Positions 42,546 through 52,300 of a DNA stretch of 54,533 nucleotides are shown here, one piece after another. Under the pieces are notes generated by a model. It searched no databases. It had not been told where the DNA came from and saw only the letters and a program-made list of their open reading frames with translations. The DNA is from Brevibacterium linens ATCC 9172 (GTDB lineage Bacteria; Actinomycetota; Actinomycetes; Actinomycetales; Brevibacteriaceae): positions 1 to 54,533 of the forward strand of contig NZ_FXYY01000022.1 in NCBI RefSeq assembly GCF_900169165.1. The letters are read 5' to 3'. Positions within the stretch are counted from its first letter, which is position 1. Each line of letters opens with the position of its first letter. The position numbers were made by a program, and so were the translations under genes.

Positions 42546-45149
42546 ATGGACCAGAGCTACTACCTCCATCTTGGGGATCCGCAGTTCTATGCACCCCTGC
42601 CCGAACCCGACGATGCATTCGGCGTGCCGATGCCGCCAGGTTGGGTGTCGCGAGCGTCGTCCGACTGGCTGGCCTTCGCGCCGGCCGGGCATGAGGGCCC
42701 GAGGCAGGGCTGGAAGATCCATGTCACGGCGACCGTGGACGACGCGGCTGCCTGCATCAAGCAGGTCGCGGACGTCCTGTTCGACAAGGAAACCCCCTTC
42801 AAGGTTTGCCGCACACGGCAACGCTACGTGCGGTCGAATTCGAAGTACGGAAACCGAGCGGGGTCCGGCAAACTCATCACGGTGTACCCGGCGGACGACA
42901 ACCAGTTTGTTGCTTACCTCGATTTGCTCGAGGCGTCCACAAGGAACTTCAGACCCGGTCCGTACATACTCACCGACCGTCGTTGGAGAGACTCGAACGT
43001 CTATTACCGATACGGTGCATTCGTCAGGCAGGAGTTCGAACACGAAGGGAAGACCCTTCTCGGCATCGCCGACGAGTCCGGCCAGATGGTCGAGGACCAG
43101 AGAGTTCCCGGGTACAGCGTCCCCGACTGGGTGAACGTCCCCGCCAAAGTCCGCGAGGAGGAGCAATTCCGCGACCAGGAAGAAGGCTCTGGGCGATTGA
43201 TCAACTATGGCATCGAATCGGCACTGCACTTCAGTAACGGTGGTGGCGTGTACTCGGGCCGCGACCAGAGGACCGATGAATCCGTGGTGCTAAAGGAGGG
43301 CCGACCACGGGCGGGTCTGGACGGCACCCTCGTCGACGCATTCGACAGAATCGGGCACGAGGCTCGCATGTTTCACCGGCTCGGAGCCTGCGCATACGTG
43401 CCGCGGAACATCGACGATTTCGTGGAGTGGGAGCACCGATTCCTCGTGATGTCGCACGTCGAGGGCACACACATGGGCAGGTACATTGCTGAGAACTACC
43501 CGTTCCAGCGGTCTCTGGACCCCTGTGACTACGTCGAATCGATCACGGAGATCGTGGCAGATGCGGTCGCGGGTCTCACCTCAATCCACTCCCGCGGCGT
43601 CGCTCTCGGTGATGTCCAGCCGACAAACATCATCATCCGCGAAGACGAGAGTGAGACTCGCGTGTGCTTCATTGACCTGGAGGCGGCCGGCAACCCTTCC
43701 AGCCCGGGCTCGAAAGCCCTCGCCACTCCGGGGTATTTCGCCAGGTTCGATGACCCGTTAGGGCACAGGGACTGGGTCGGGCTGCTGCGCGTGATCCGAA
43801 TGGCGCTGCTGCCCATGGCCACCATGGAATTCATGGCCCCCGAGAAACTGCCGGCGATGCGCGCTTGGATACGCGCAAATCTCGGTGCAACAGCCGACGA
43901 CTGCTTGCAGCAGGTGATCGACGCCGCACTGCACGAGGGCTACTCGATCACGGATCTTCCGGAGACCGAACCCCGAGCCTGGAACCGAGACGCCCAGAAT
44001 GCTGATCGTCAGGCAAGCCTCCTAGACCAGCTCGGAGGAATGGTCATCGACCACTGCGATCCGACGACGACGCGCCTTGCGCCCGGAGATGTCAGGCAGT
44101 GGACGCGGGCCGGCGGGGACCTCAGCGTGGCCTACGGCGGTGCGGGCATCGCGATGGCCCTGTGGCGCAGCGGGCTCTCCTCCCGCCTTCCCCAGCAATG
44201 GGCAGAGCACTTGGCGGTCGAGGATCTGCTGGACACAGCGCCTGGCCTGCTTGCCGGTCGAGCGGGGATTGCATGCGTTCTAGCCGAAGTCGGCGACGAG
44301 GAGCGGGCCAAGGTGGTTTTCGACAGCCTGCGCCACGGCGACTCGCAATCGCTGGGCATCGATCTGGACTCCGGGCTGTCCGGAATCGGCCTCGGTCTCC
44401 TCGGCGCTTCCGAGCACTTCTCGTCCGAGGCGTACCTCGAAGCCGCTTGCCAGACGGCGGACCTCATCATGGCGAAGGGAACCGAAGAGGATGCGCTTCG
44501 ACTTGACGAGACTGACGTGACTCCCACAGGACTGTTCTACGGGTGGGCTGGCCCATCGCTGTTCCTCTCCTGCCTGTCACGTAAAACCGGGTCAACGAAG
44601 CATCGAGAGGCAGCGGAGTCGTTCCTCGACAAGGAACTCGACCGACTAGACGCCCATCACGAGACGCGCTTGATCAGAGCGCCCGACGGGCGGCTGATGT
44701 CATATCTCTCCTTGGGCAGCGCCGGACTGCTCCTGCCGATGGCAGCGCTGGAACCGGATGCGTTCGATCAACGCTGGGCTGACGAGGTCGCAGGCATCAT
44801 GCACGCCTCTACAACTCGGCCCTGCGCCAACTTCGGGCTCTTCCGCGGATTCGTGGGGCTGCAGTGGGCTACCAATTGGCTGGAGGCAACTGGCGCGACG
44901 AACAGCGATGAGAATCTGACGTCAATCCTCGCCGACGAGCTCGATCTCTACCTTATCGACGACAAGAGCGGCATAGCGACTCCCGGCGACTTCATGCTCC
45001 GCCGGTCGTGCGACCTCGCGACCGGGGCCAGCGGGTTGATCTGCGTCCTCAATGACATCGGAACTCGTCGTCTCAGCTGGCTCCCAGTGCTGTGCGGTGA
45101 AACCTTGATCACCGCAGTTCCAGGCCATCAACCACAGCGAACGGAATGA
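42546..45149 (+). CDS. lanKC: class III lanthionine synthetase LanKC (module 2)
   Basis: An 867-residue second synthetase with the same three domains. The lyase has GWKIHVTATVDD, KYGNRAGSGKL and YILTDRRW. The kinase-like domain has GDVQPTNIII and CFIDLEAAG. The cyclase-like domain has YGGAGIAMAL, YGWAGPSLFL, GSAGLLLP and ends LATGASGLICVLNDIG, again without zinc ligands. It is clearly a paralogue of module 1 but diverged along the whole length, so this is an old duplication or a separate acquisition, and the two enzymes probably serve different precursors. The ATG start follows AGGAGGG. Confidence 0.93.
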   Translation: MDQSYYLHLGDPQFYAPLPEPDDAFGVPMPPGWVSRASSDWLAFAPAGHEGPRQGWKIHVTATVDDAAACIKQVADVLFDKETPFKVCRTRQRYVRSNSKYGNRAGSGKLITVYPADDNQFVAYLDLLEASTRNFRPGPYILTDRRWRDSNVYYRYGAFVRQEFEHEGKTLLGIADESGQMVEDQRVPGYSVPDWVNVPAKVREEEQFRDQEEGSGRLINYGIESALHFSNGGGVYSGRDQRTDESVVLKEGRPRAGLDGTLVDAFDRIGHEARMFHRLGACAYVPRNIDDFVEWEHRFLVMSHVEGTHMGRYIAENYPFQRSLDPCDYVESITEIVADAVAGLTSIHSRGVALGDVQPTNIIIREDESETRVCFIDLEAAGNPSSPGSKALATPGYFARFDDPLGHRDWVGLLRVIRMALLPMATMEFMAPEKLPAMRAWIRANLGATADDCLQQVIDAALHEGYSITDLPETEPRAWNRDAQNADRQASLLDQLGGMVIDHCDPTTTRLAPGDVRQWTRAGGDLSVAYGGAGIAMALWRSGLSSRLPQQWAEHLAVEDLLDTAPGLLAGRAGIACVLAEVGDEERAKVVFDSLRHGDSQSLGIDLDSGLSGIGLGLLGASEHFSSEAYLEAACQTADLIMAKGTEEDALRLDETDVTPTGLFYGWAGPSLFLSCLSRKTGSTKHREAAESFLDKELDRLDAHHETRLIRAPDGRLMSYLSLGSAGLLLPMAALEPDAFDQRWADEVAGIMHASTTRPCANFGLFRGFVGLQWATNWLEATGATNSDENLTSILADELDLYLIDDKSGIATPGDFMLRRSCDLATGASGLICVLNDIGTRRLSWLPVLCGETLITAVPGHQPQRTE

Positions 45150-45164
45150 GAGGAGGTGAGAAAG

Positions 45165-45290
45165 GTGAACAATGTGCTCGAACTCCAGAAGTTGGAGCTG
45201 AAGGATCATGCCATGGCCGCACATCCGATCTCGACGTCGAGTCTCTTCAGCTGCACTGAAAGCACGATTAGCTTCCTCAATTGCGGCTGA
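45165..45290 (+). CDS. lanA: class III lanthipeptide precursor peptide 2
   Basis: A 41-codon gene starting at GTG behind AGGAGGTGA, 15 bp after the LanKC 2 stop. The leader MNNVLELQKLELKDHAMAAH carries VLELQ, the class III leader motif (LabA-type ILELQ). After a single Pro, the core reads ISTSSLFSCTESTISFLNCG. It has two exact labyrinthopeptin-spaced motifs, S-TS-S-LFS-C and S-TI-S-FLN-C. SSLFSC closely resembles the GSLFAC turn of labyrinthopeptins. Too short for routine gene calling. A 14-bp terminator stem follows. Confidence 0.92.
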   Translation: MNNVLELQKLELKDHAMAAHPISTSSLFSCTESTISFLNCG

Positions 45291-45303
45291 GTAAGCACAA
45301 GGC

Positions 45304-45347
45304 GTGGCGATGCCCTCCCGTTCAATAGTTCGAGAGGGCATCGCCAC
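45304..45347 (+). terminator. terminator at the end of the lanthipeptide cluster
   Basis: GTGGCGATGCCCTC pairs perfectly with GAGGGCATCGCCAC (14 bp) across a 16-base loop; ACTC follows. It stands 13 bp after the precursor 2 stop and marks the cluster's right end. Confidence 0.85.
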
Positions 45348-45361
45348 ACTCGCGGGGTGGC

Positions 45362-45472
45362 GTGGAGGCTACCCGGGACGGCTACGAGGCCCTCCGGCAG
45401 GCCGTCGACGTGAACAGCCTGGCGCTGCCCGCGACCGACGGCAAGATGATCCGGCACCTAGACACCGAGTAG
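45362..45472 (+). pseudogene. 36-codon coding-like relic
   Basis: GTG 45362 to TAG 45472 reads VEATRDGYEALRQAVDVNSL and ends RHLDTE, with third-position G/C bias like real genes but no ribosome binding site. It may be the 3' end of a gene lost at the junction between the lanthipeptide cluster and the mobile segment. Family not recognised. Confidence 0.3.
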
Positions 45473-45507
45473 GCGGATGACTCGGCACACCTTGGGGTCG
45501 TAAGAAT

Positions 45508-48500
45508 TTACTCTTGCATCTCGGGGCGAGATCGCGATTGGTTCCAATCTCTCCAAAGTTTCATGAGATCAAATGCCTCCTCGGCTTGGATGGATATTCC
45601 TCGTTCCCCTGTGCGTCGGGTGCGACCTCGAATTGTCATCATGCGCGCAGTGAAGAGGCCCGAGGCCGCCTCCTGTTGGGCTTCTTGGAAGAACGTTACG
45701 TCGATGCATCCGGTGCCATCGTCGAGGCTGATGAACACCGTTCGCCTCCCGCTGCGCATGGGAGGTGTCTGAGTGGCGACTCGGACTCCAGCGACGAGCA
45801 CCTCCGTCCCTGAGCGAAGGCCCAGCAGCTCGGATGCGTGGGTGAGGCCGAGGCCCTCGAGCATCGGCCGGTACAGGTCCATCACGTGGCCATCGACTTC
45901 GGTGGAGAGCACCTCGAGGTCAGTGGCGATGCGCTCCTCAGCGCTCGGGTCGGGAACGGCCGCGTCCACGAGCACCTCGTCACCGAAGAGCGGAACCTGA
46001 TTCGGCTGCGGCATTACGGCCTTCTTATGGGTGCGGGCCGTGAGTTGGCGGACGTAAGCGATGATGCCGCCGCGGTGGGCTTGCCCGTGTTCGTCGCGGG
46101 TGAGGCTGTCGAACGCGCCGATGCGGGCCAGGCGCATCATCAGTGGCCGCGACGGGCGGGCACGTTCATAGAGGTCTGTGATGGAGGTGTACGGCTGGCC
46201 GTCCAGGATTCGGGTGAGCTCGACATCGGTGATGCCGGAGATGTCTCGGAAGGAGAACCGGATCGCCTTGATCCCGGGCGAGACCTGTTCCACCCGGTAT
46301 TGGTCGGAGGATGCGTTGATGTCAATTGGCAGCAGCGTGATCCCGAGGCGACGGGCCTCTGCGACGAGGAGCCGGCGCGGGTACATGCCCGGGTCGTGTT
46401 CGAGGATGCCGGTGAGGAACTCGACCGGATAGTGCTGCTTCAACCAGGCGCTCTGGTAGGTCGGCAGCGCAAAGCTGGCCCCGTGTGCTTTGCAGAACCC
46501 GAACGATCCGAACGCGGCCACGTTGGTCCAGATGCGGTCGATCTCGCGATCCCGAAACAACCGCCGCCCCCTCTCATCGACGCGGCCTGCGGTCCGGGCG
46601 CGGAAGCGAGCTTCGATGGCGGCGGAGTCGGTGGCGAGAGCACGGCGGATCTCGTCAGCTTCGGCGAGACTGATGTCCATGCAGTCAGCGAGAACCCGCA
46701 TCAGCTGTTCGTGGTAGATCAGCACCCCGTACGTCTCGGCGAGAAACGGCCGGAACCTGGGGTGCAGGTAGATGATCGGGGCGTAGCCGAGTTTGGCGTT
46801 AATGAACGGAGCGACCATGTTCGCCTGAATTGGGCCAGGCCGGAACAAGGAGATATCGGCGACGAGGTCCTCATATTGATCGGGCTGCATCTTGCCGAGG
46901 AGTTCCCGCTGCCCGGGTGATTCGATCTGGAAGCACCCGAGCGTGTGCGTGGACCTGATGAGCTCGAACGTGGGCTCGTCGTCGTGCGGGATCTGCTCGA
47001 GGTCGACTCGACCATCGGCGGCAACATACGGAGCATCGACGGGCAGCCTGCCTTCGACCGCGGCGGTCGCTCCGTTGACGCGAGCGATCTCGGTGAGGGT
47101 GTGAGCGATGGACGATTGCATCCGGACGCCGAGGATATCGAGTTTGAGGAGTCCGGCGTCGTCGATGTCGTCCTTGTCGAACTGCGACATGGGCAGCCCC
47201 ATCCCGGACGGCTGGGTCGCGGTCAGCGAGAGGAGGTCGCTGTCGCCGAGGATCACTCCACAGGGGTGCATCGAGATGTGCCGCGGGAGCCGATCGAGAC
47301 GCGCAGTGAGGTCGACGAGCAGATCGAGCTGCGCATCAGTCTTCACCTGGGCGGCGACATCCCGCAGCTCTGGTTTCGTCTCCAGTGCTTGTCGGAAGTC
47401 CGCCGGGTTAAAGCGCCAGATGTTCTTCGCGATCCGGTCGATCTGTGCGAGGTCGAGACCGAGGGCGGCGCCGGCGTCGCGAACAGCTCCGCGGGCACGG
47501 TACGTCGACTGCATCGACAGCAGCGTCACCCGGTGGTGGCCGTACCGGTCGAACACGGCCCGATAGATGTCGTGGCGGCGCGCGGACTCGACGTCGATAT
47601 CGATATCCGGCAGCGTGGAACGGGCGTTGCCGAGGAACCTCTCGGAGAGCAGGCTGTGTTCGATCGGGTCGACGGCGGAGATGCGCAGCAAGTGGTTGAC
47701 GAGACTGCCGGCGCCGGACCCGCGCGCCTGTACCCGGACCCCCATGTCTCGGATGAGGTCGACGACATCGGCGACGGTGAGGAAGTAACTCTCGAACCCG
47801 AACCCGCCGATGGTGGCGAGCTCATCACTGAGCCGGTCCCGCACCCGGCGCAAGCCGGTGCCGTACGCGTGCGGGTACCTGTCGGTGATCGCGGCCTCGC
47901 AGCGCTGCCGCAGCACCCGCACCGGATCAGCCCCCGCGAGTCCGATCGCCTCCAGCTCAGGCACTTTCGGGTGTCGCCATCGCAGATCCGTCTCCGGGCC
48001 GAGACGACACCAGTCGGCGACCCGCTCGGTGTGAGCAAGCAGATCGATGGCGTCATCGCGGCGCAGCCCCGCGTAATCGCAGATGCGGTACGCCAGATCG
48101 TGCATGACCGAGGCCGGCTTCAACCACGCCTGAGCAGAGTGAGGTTCGAACGCGCCAAGGGGCAGGAGGAACGCGGCTGAGTCGAGGACATCGCCGGTGA
48201 TCGCGTCGTCCGGGCGGAGAAATCGGACCACGTTGGTGAGCACCACCGGCACCCCCTGGACACGGGCCAGTTGGAGCATGTCGGCGGCTTGCTGCAGGCT
48301 CGCCGCCGTACCGGGGCGAGTGTGGTGGCAGACGATCTCCACGGCGATACCGCCGGGCAGCCTCCGCTCCCACGCCTCGAGCAGGGCCCGGGCACGCGGG
48401 CGGTCGCCGTTGAGGACGGCGCGGCCGACATCGGAGCCGGGGCCGAGGAGCACCGTGGCGACGGGACCGGTTTCGCCGCTCAGGAATGCGGGTGCTTGGT

Positions 48501-48876
48501 CGGGGGTGATCCAGGCGCTGCGGTGGGCGGTGCCGTGGAGGGTGTGCTGGCGGCGACGCGGCGAGTGGGCGGCCGAGATGAGCCGGACCAGGCCGGCCCA
48601 TCCGGCACCATGGTTGTGGCCGTGCGCGAGCACCGTGACCGTAGAGAGCTGACCGTTATCGTCGCGGGTTTGGAGGTTCGCGCCGACGATCGGGTCGATC
48701 CCGGCGGCGAGGCACGCGCGGACGTGGCGGATCGCCCCGAAGATGCCGTCATGATCGGTGATCGCTGCCGCATCAGCGCCGGCGACGACAGCTGCAGCGA
48801 CGAGAGTCTCGGGGTGGGCGGTGCCGTGGTGAGCGGTGAACGCCGAGGCAACATGGAGATGGGTGAAGGAGGGCAC
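45508..48876 (-). CDS. dnaE2: error-prone DNA polymerase III alpha subunit DnaE2
   Basis: A 1122-residue C-family polymerase with an N-terminal PHP domain (THLHVASAFTAHHG, AAITDHDGIFGAI). The palm has PDIDIDVES as the catalytic Asp motif, and a C-terminal OB-fold region reads GTEVLVAGVRVATQTPP. The length fits DnaE2 rather than replicative DnaE1. The start GTG 48876 is followed at once by the PHP domain; the frame is open upstream but overlaps the preceding gene. DnaE2 does SOS mutagenesis with ImuA' and ImuB; neither is present within the window. Confidence 0.93.
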   Translation of the reverse strand: MPSFTHLHVASAFTAHHGTAHPETLVAAAVVAGADAAAITDHDGIFGAIRHVRACLAAGIDPIVGANLQTRDDNGQLSTVTVLAHGHNHGAGWAGLVRLISAAHSPRRRQHTLHGTAHRSAWITPDQAPAFLSGETGPVATVLLGPGSDVGRAVLNGDRPRARALLEAWERRLPGGIAVEIVCHHTRPGTAASLQQAADMLQLARVQGVPVVLTNVVRFLRPDDAITGDVLDSAAFLLPLGAFEPHSAQAWLKPASVMHDLAYRICDYAGLRRDDAIDLLAHTERVADWCRLGPETDLRWRHPKVPELEAIGLAGADPVRVLRQRCEAAITDRYPHAYGTGLRRVRDRLSDELATIGGFGFESYFLTVADVVDLIRDMGVRVQARGSGAGSLVNHLLRISAVDPIEHSLLSERFLGNARSTLPDIDIDVESARRHDIYRAVFDRYGHHRVTLLSMQSTYRARGAVRDAGAALGLDLAQIDRIAKNIWRFNPADFRQALETKPELRDVAAQVKTDAQLDLLVDLTARLDRLPRHISMHPCGVILGDSDLLSLTATQPSGMGLPMSQFDKDDIDDAGLLKLDILGVRMQSSIAHTLTEIARVNGATAAVEGRLPVDAPYVAADGRVDLEQIPHDDEPTFELIRSTHTLGCFQIESPGQRELLGKMQPDQYEDLVADISLFRPGPIQANMVAPFINAKLGYAPIIYLHPRFRPFLAETYGVLIYHEQLMRVLADCMDISLAEADEIRRALATDSAAIEARFRARTAGRVDERGRRLFRDREIDRIWTNVAAFGSFGFCKAHGASFALPTYQSAWLKQHYPVEFLTGILEHDPGMYPRRLLVAEARRLGITLLPIDINASSDQYRVEQVSPGIKAIRFSFRDISGITDVELTRILDGQPYTSITDLYERARPSRPLMMRLARIGAFDSLTRDEHGQAHRGGIIAYVRQLTARTHKKAVMPQPNQVPLFGDEVLVDAAVPDPSAEERIATDLEVLSTEVDGHVMDLYRPMLEGLGLTHASELLGLRSGTEVLVAGVRVATQTPPMRSGRRTVFISLDDGTGCIDVTFFQEAQQEAASGLFTARMMTIRGRTRRTGERGISIQAEEAFDLMKLWRDWNQSRSRPEMQE

Positions 48877-48883
48877 GGACGCT

Positions 48884-49180
48884 CTAGTCGGAGACGACCC
48901 GGATCGACCATTGCGGCCCTGCACCAACCGCGAGGTCGAAGATGAGCATCTCACCGTCATCGAGCGCCTTGGCTTGCACCTGCCACATCGGCCGCTCGAC
49001 CATGAGGGCGTTCTTCGTGCCCACGAGGTCCGTGTTGTCCTTCCACCAGCGGACCCGGGACATCCACGGGATGGGGCGGGCGCAGACAATGAAACGGCGA
49101 CGGTGCCAGATGAACCGCTCCGGGGCGCCAGAGGAGGTCGTCCAGACGGTCGCGACTTCCTCGCGGTGCATCGTGTCCAT
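48884..49180 (-). CDS. DUF6504-type protein of the dnaE2 operon
   Basis: A 98-residue protein rich in Trp and Arg (APERFIWHRRRFIVCARPIP). It ends seven bases before the DnaE2 start, and its own start (ATG 49180) has GGAGGGAG. Small proteins of this type are often encoded beside imuB/dnaE2 in actinobacteria; the role is not known. It shares the SOS promoter just upstream, so it is the first gene of a damage-induced two-gene operon. Confidence 0.75.
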   Translation of the reverse strand: MDTMHREEVATVWTTSSGAPERFIWHRRRFIVCARPIPWMSRVRWWKDNTDLVGTKNALMVERPMWQVQAKALDDGEMLIFDLAVGAGPQWSIRVVSD

Positions 49181-49197
49181 GGCCCACTCCCTCCAAA

Positions 49198-49213
49198 TCG
49201 AACAAATGTTCGA
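49198..49213. promoter_or_regulatory. LexA (SOS) box
   Basis: TCGAACAAATGTTCGA is a perfect inverted repeat matching the actinobacterial LexA consensus TCGAAC-N4-GTTCGA. It lies 18 bp upstream of the first gene of the dnaE2 operon. Confidence 0.92.
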
Positions 49214-49301
49214 TGATTCAGTGTAGATCCATGCACCGACATAGCCAAGGGCACCACCGTTGTGATCGGCTGACCCACGCCTCTGATCTGCTGCGACCGT
49301 T

Positions 49302-52300
49302 CTACAGTCCACGCTCGGAAGTCCGTCGCGCAGAGGTGCGCTCTGGCCGTGGGAGCGAGCTCGAGGAGTGCTGCGTCCGCAGCCGCGAGTAGGCGACCTG
49401 CGCGGTTCGCCGTTCGTCTGCCTGCTGCGGGGACTCCACATCTTTGTCTGACCCGAGCGGCGCCGCGCTTTGGATGTCGTAGCGCTGTCGATACAAGGCG
49501 ATCGTCACTGCATGGGCCCGCCACCACTCCCGCTCTCGGGTGCTGGGCCCCGGTGCTCCGAGCTGCGTCGCCCAGCCGACCTTATGGTCCACCGCCTCGT
49601 CGAGAGCGGCACCGGCCGCCGCGTCGATGAGAGCTTCACGTTGGCGTAATGCGGTGCGCATGTCCTCGTCCAAGGGCTCAGCGGGGCGGGCGATGAGGCC
49701 TCCGACTCGTCCCGGCGTCGAGGTTCTGCCGTGGGTCATCTGGGCCGTGGCGGTATCGATCATCGACGCCAGGTGTGCGGCGGGGTCGGCTTCGTCGCTG
49801 GTCGGTTGAAGGCGTGGAGCCAGCGCGGTCAGGACGCGGGTGGGCGAATGGCCTGTTGCCTCGTGGCGGGTGATGGCGGCTTCAAGTTGTTCGTAGTGCG
49901 GGCTGGTGAACACATCGTCCGCAACGGCTTCAGGGAAGGGTGCGACGTCCAGATAGGCGGCGCTCCGCTCGACCTGTGCTTCCCGGGCGAGCACGTCGTA
50001 CTCGTGCACCAGCGTGGCCAGAGATGCGTGCCGATCGACTTCGTGCTTCAGGGTTTCGGTGGCCGAGAGGTCAGCATCACTGCGGGCCAGCACGCGGTGC
50101 AGTTGCTCGATTCGAGTCAGCGGTTCCGCCGTCTCCAGGTGGGGTTCGATCTCGTGGGGGTCGGGCTGGATGATGTAGGCGGTGTTGTTCTGCTTGCCGC
50201 GGGTCATTGCCACGTAGAACAGCTCGCGGGACGCGGTCTCGGGATCGACGAGGGCGTGGACGGTGTCCACGCTGGCACCCTGCGCCCGGTGCACCGTGGT
50301 GGCATAGCCGAGCTCGACGTCCTCGGCGACATACTCCGCTGGCAGGACCAGCTCAGCCCCAGCAGGCTGGTCTCCGGGGCCGAGGCGGCGCACGGCCAGC
50401 GCCCCGTTCTCGAGCCTGCGGGCGACGGACCAGCGGTCGCCGTTCTTCACCCAGGACCGGCCGAGACTCAGCTGGCGGTCGTTGCGCCGTGTCACCACCA
50501 AGTCCCCTACCCCGGCAGTGGTGCCATCATGCAGCCCGATCCCGTCGCGCTCGACGCGCCCGTCCGCGATGAGGTCCTCGCGGGCGCGGGTGTTCAGCTC
50601 GGCGACCATCTCGGCGTTGCCCGCGATCATCAGCGTCGCCAGGCCTTCATCGCGGTCCTGCTGCCAGGCAGTGTAGGCGGCATCAAGCATCCGCTCGATG
50701 CTCCCGTCGACCAGCCGGCCGTGGTTCTCGTAGTCCTCGAGCACGGCGGTCTTGCCGCGGCGCAGGTCGAGGCTGGCGGTCTTCTCCCACTCGTGGACGA
50801 ACCGGCGCGCGTCGGTCAGCGTCGGTGGGCCGGGACGGTGGCGCACGAGCATCCCGAACGCCCCGCCGGTTTCTACGGAACTGAGCTGAGCCGGATCACC
50901 GACGAGCACCAGCTTCGCCCCGGCCTGCCCCGCGTGTTCAGCGATCCGATCCAAGGTCAGCGTCCCGGCGAGACTGGCCTCATCGAGCAGGATCAGCTGG
51001 CCGGGCTGGAAGTCCCACCGGCCTCTCTCGTGCTCGTAGAGGAACTTGGCGGTGTTCTCGGCCTGCACGCCCAACGATTCCCCGAGGACTTCCGCCGCGG
51101 CCGCCGAGGGAGCCAAACCGATCACGGAGCCCTGCCCATGGCGGGCAGTCCAGGCACGGTGCAGCCCGCGCAGCGCGGTGGTCTTCCCCGCACCGGCGGG
51201 GCCGACCAACAGGTCCAGGCTCCGCCCCGAACAAGCGATGCGAGTCACGGCGGCGGCCTGATCATCGGCCAGCCTCACGCCCTGGATCTTCCGGGAGACG
51301 TGCCGGGCAACCATCCGGGATGGCAGTCGCGGCGCGGATGTGTCATCGGCGTGTTTCAGCAGGCGGTGTTCGGCGTCGAGGATCTCCTGACTGGAATAGG
51401 CGACCTGGTCGCTGGACTGGAAGCGGTTCCCACTCCCGTCGACGTAGTGCCCCGGCACCGCACGGTCATATTCGGGTGTCAGGCGCAGCGACTGGGCTTC
51501 CGCCCCGGCCACGATCTGATCCAGCACTGCGGTGCGCTCGGCCGGGGTGGTGAAGCGGGTGGACATGAGCTGACGCATGGCTTCAGCGTGCAGATTCCAC
51601 CGCGTCCAGGTCGAGCGCCGATCCGCGACCGTCATCACCACCACCGCTGCCAGGTCCTCGACCTGTTGCGCGCCGAGGTCCTCGGCACGCAACCGGGACG
51701 CATCGGGTGTGCGGGTGAGCACGTCTTGCGCCCAGGTGGTTGCATCGGTGCCCAGCAGCCGGGTTGCACGCTCCCGCCAGTCTGCGGTGAGCTCAGCCAG
51801 CGAATGCAGCTCTTTTTCGGGCCGAGTTTCCAGGGTTGCTTGCTGGCGCAATCGTGCGATGGTGTCCGGGCTGGGCGCGTGCCCGTGAGCGTCCCGGTAG
51901 TCACGGATGAGCCGGTTCTTCGCCTGCTCGATACCCTCCACTCCCCCACTGCTGCCGGTGGAGCGTCGGGAGAACTCCGCGATCAACTCGGCAGGGATGC
52001 CGGTGATTTCCCAGCCGGTGTTCCTGTCCTTGCCTCGGTCGACGGGCTCCCAGGTCAGGCCGAGCAGGTCGGCGGTGTGGTCGATGAGGTAGGCGTTGTA
52101 GCTGGCCGAGAGAGCGACGGTGGCCTTGTGCAGCCGCCGCGAGTCCAGGCTCCTCCACTTCCCGTCCTCGCCTTGGACCTTGTTCGAGACCACCAGATGC
52201 GTGTGCAGCTGCGGGTCGGCGGCTCTCGAGTCGTAGTGGTCGAAGGCGGTGGCGATGACGCCGGTGATCGGCATCCGCGCGATCCCACCCTTGCCGACCC

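Noticed and set aside
48877..49527. A 217-residue N-terminal extension of DnaE2
   Set aside because: It overlaps the DUF6504-type gene and the LexA box; the PHP domain starts directly at GTG 48876.
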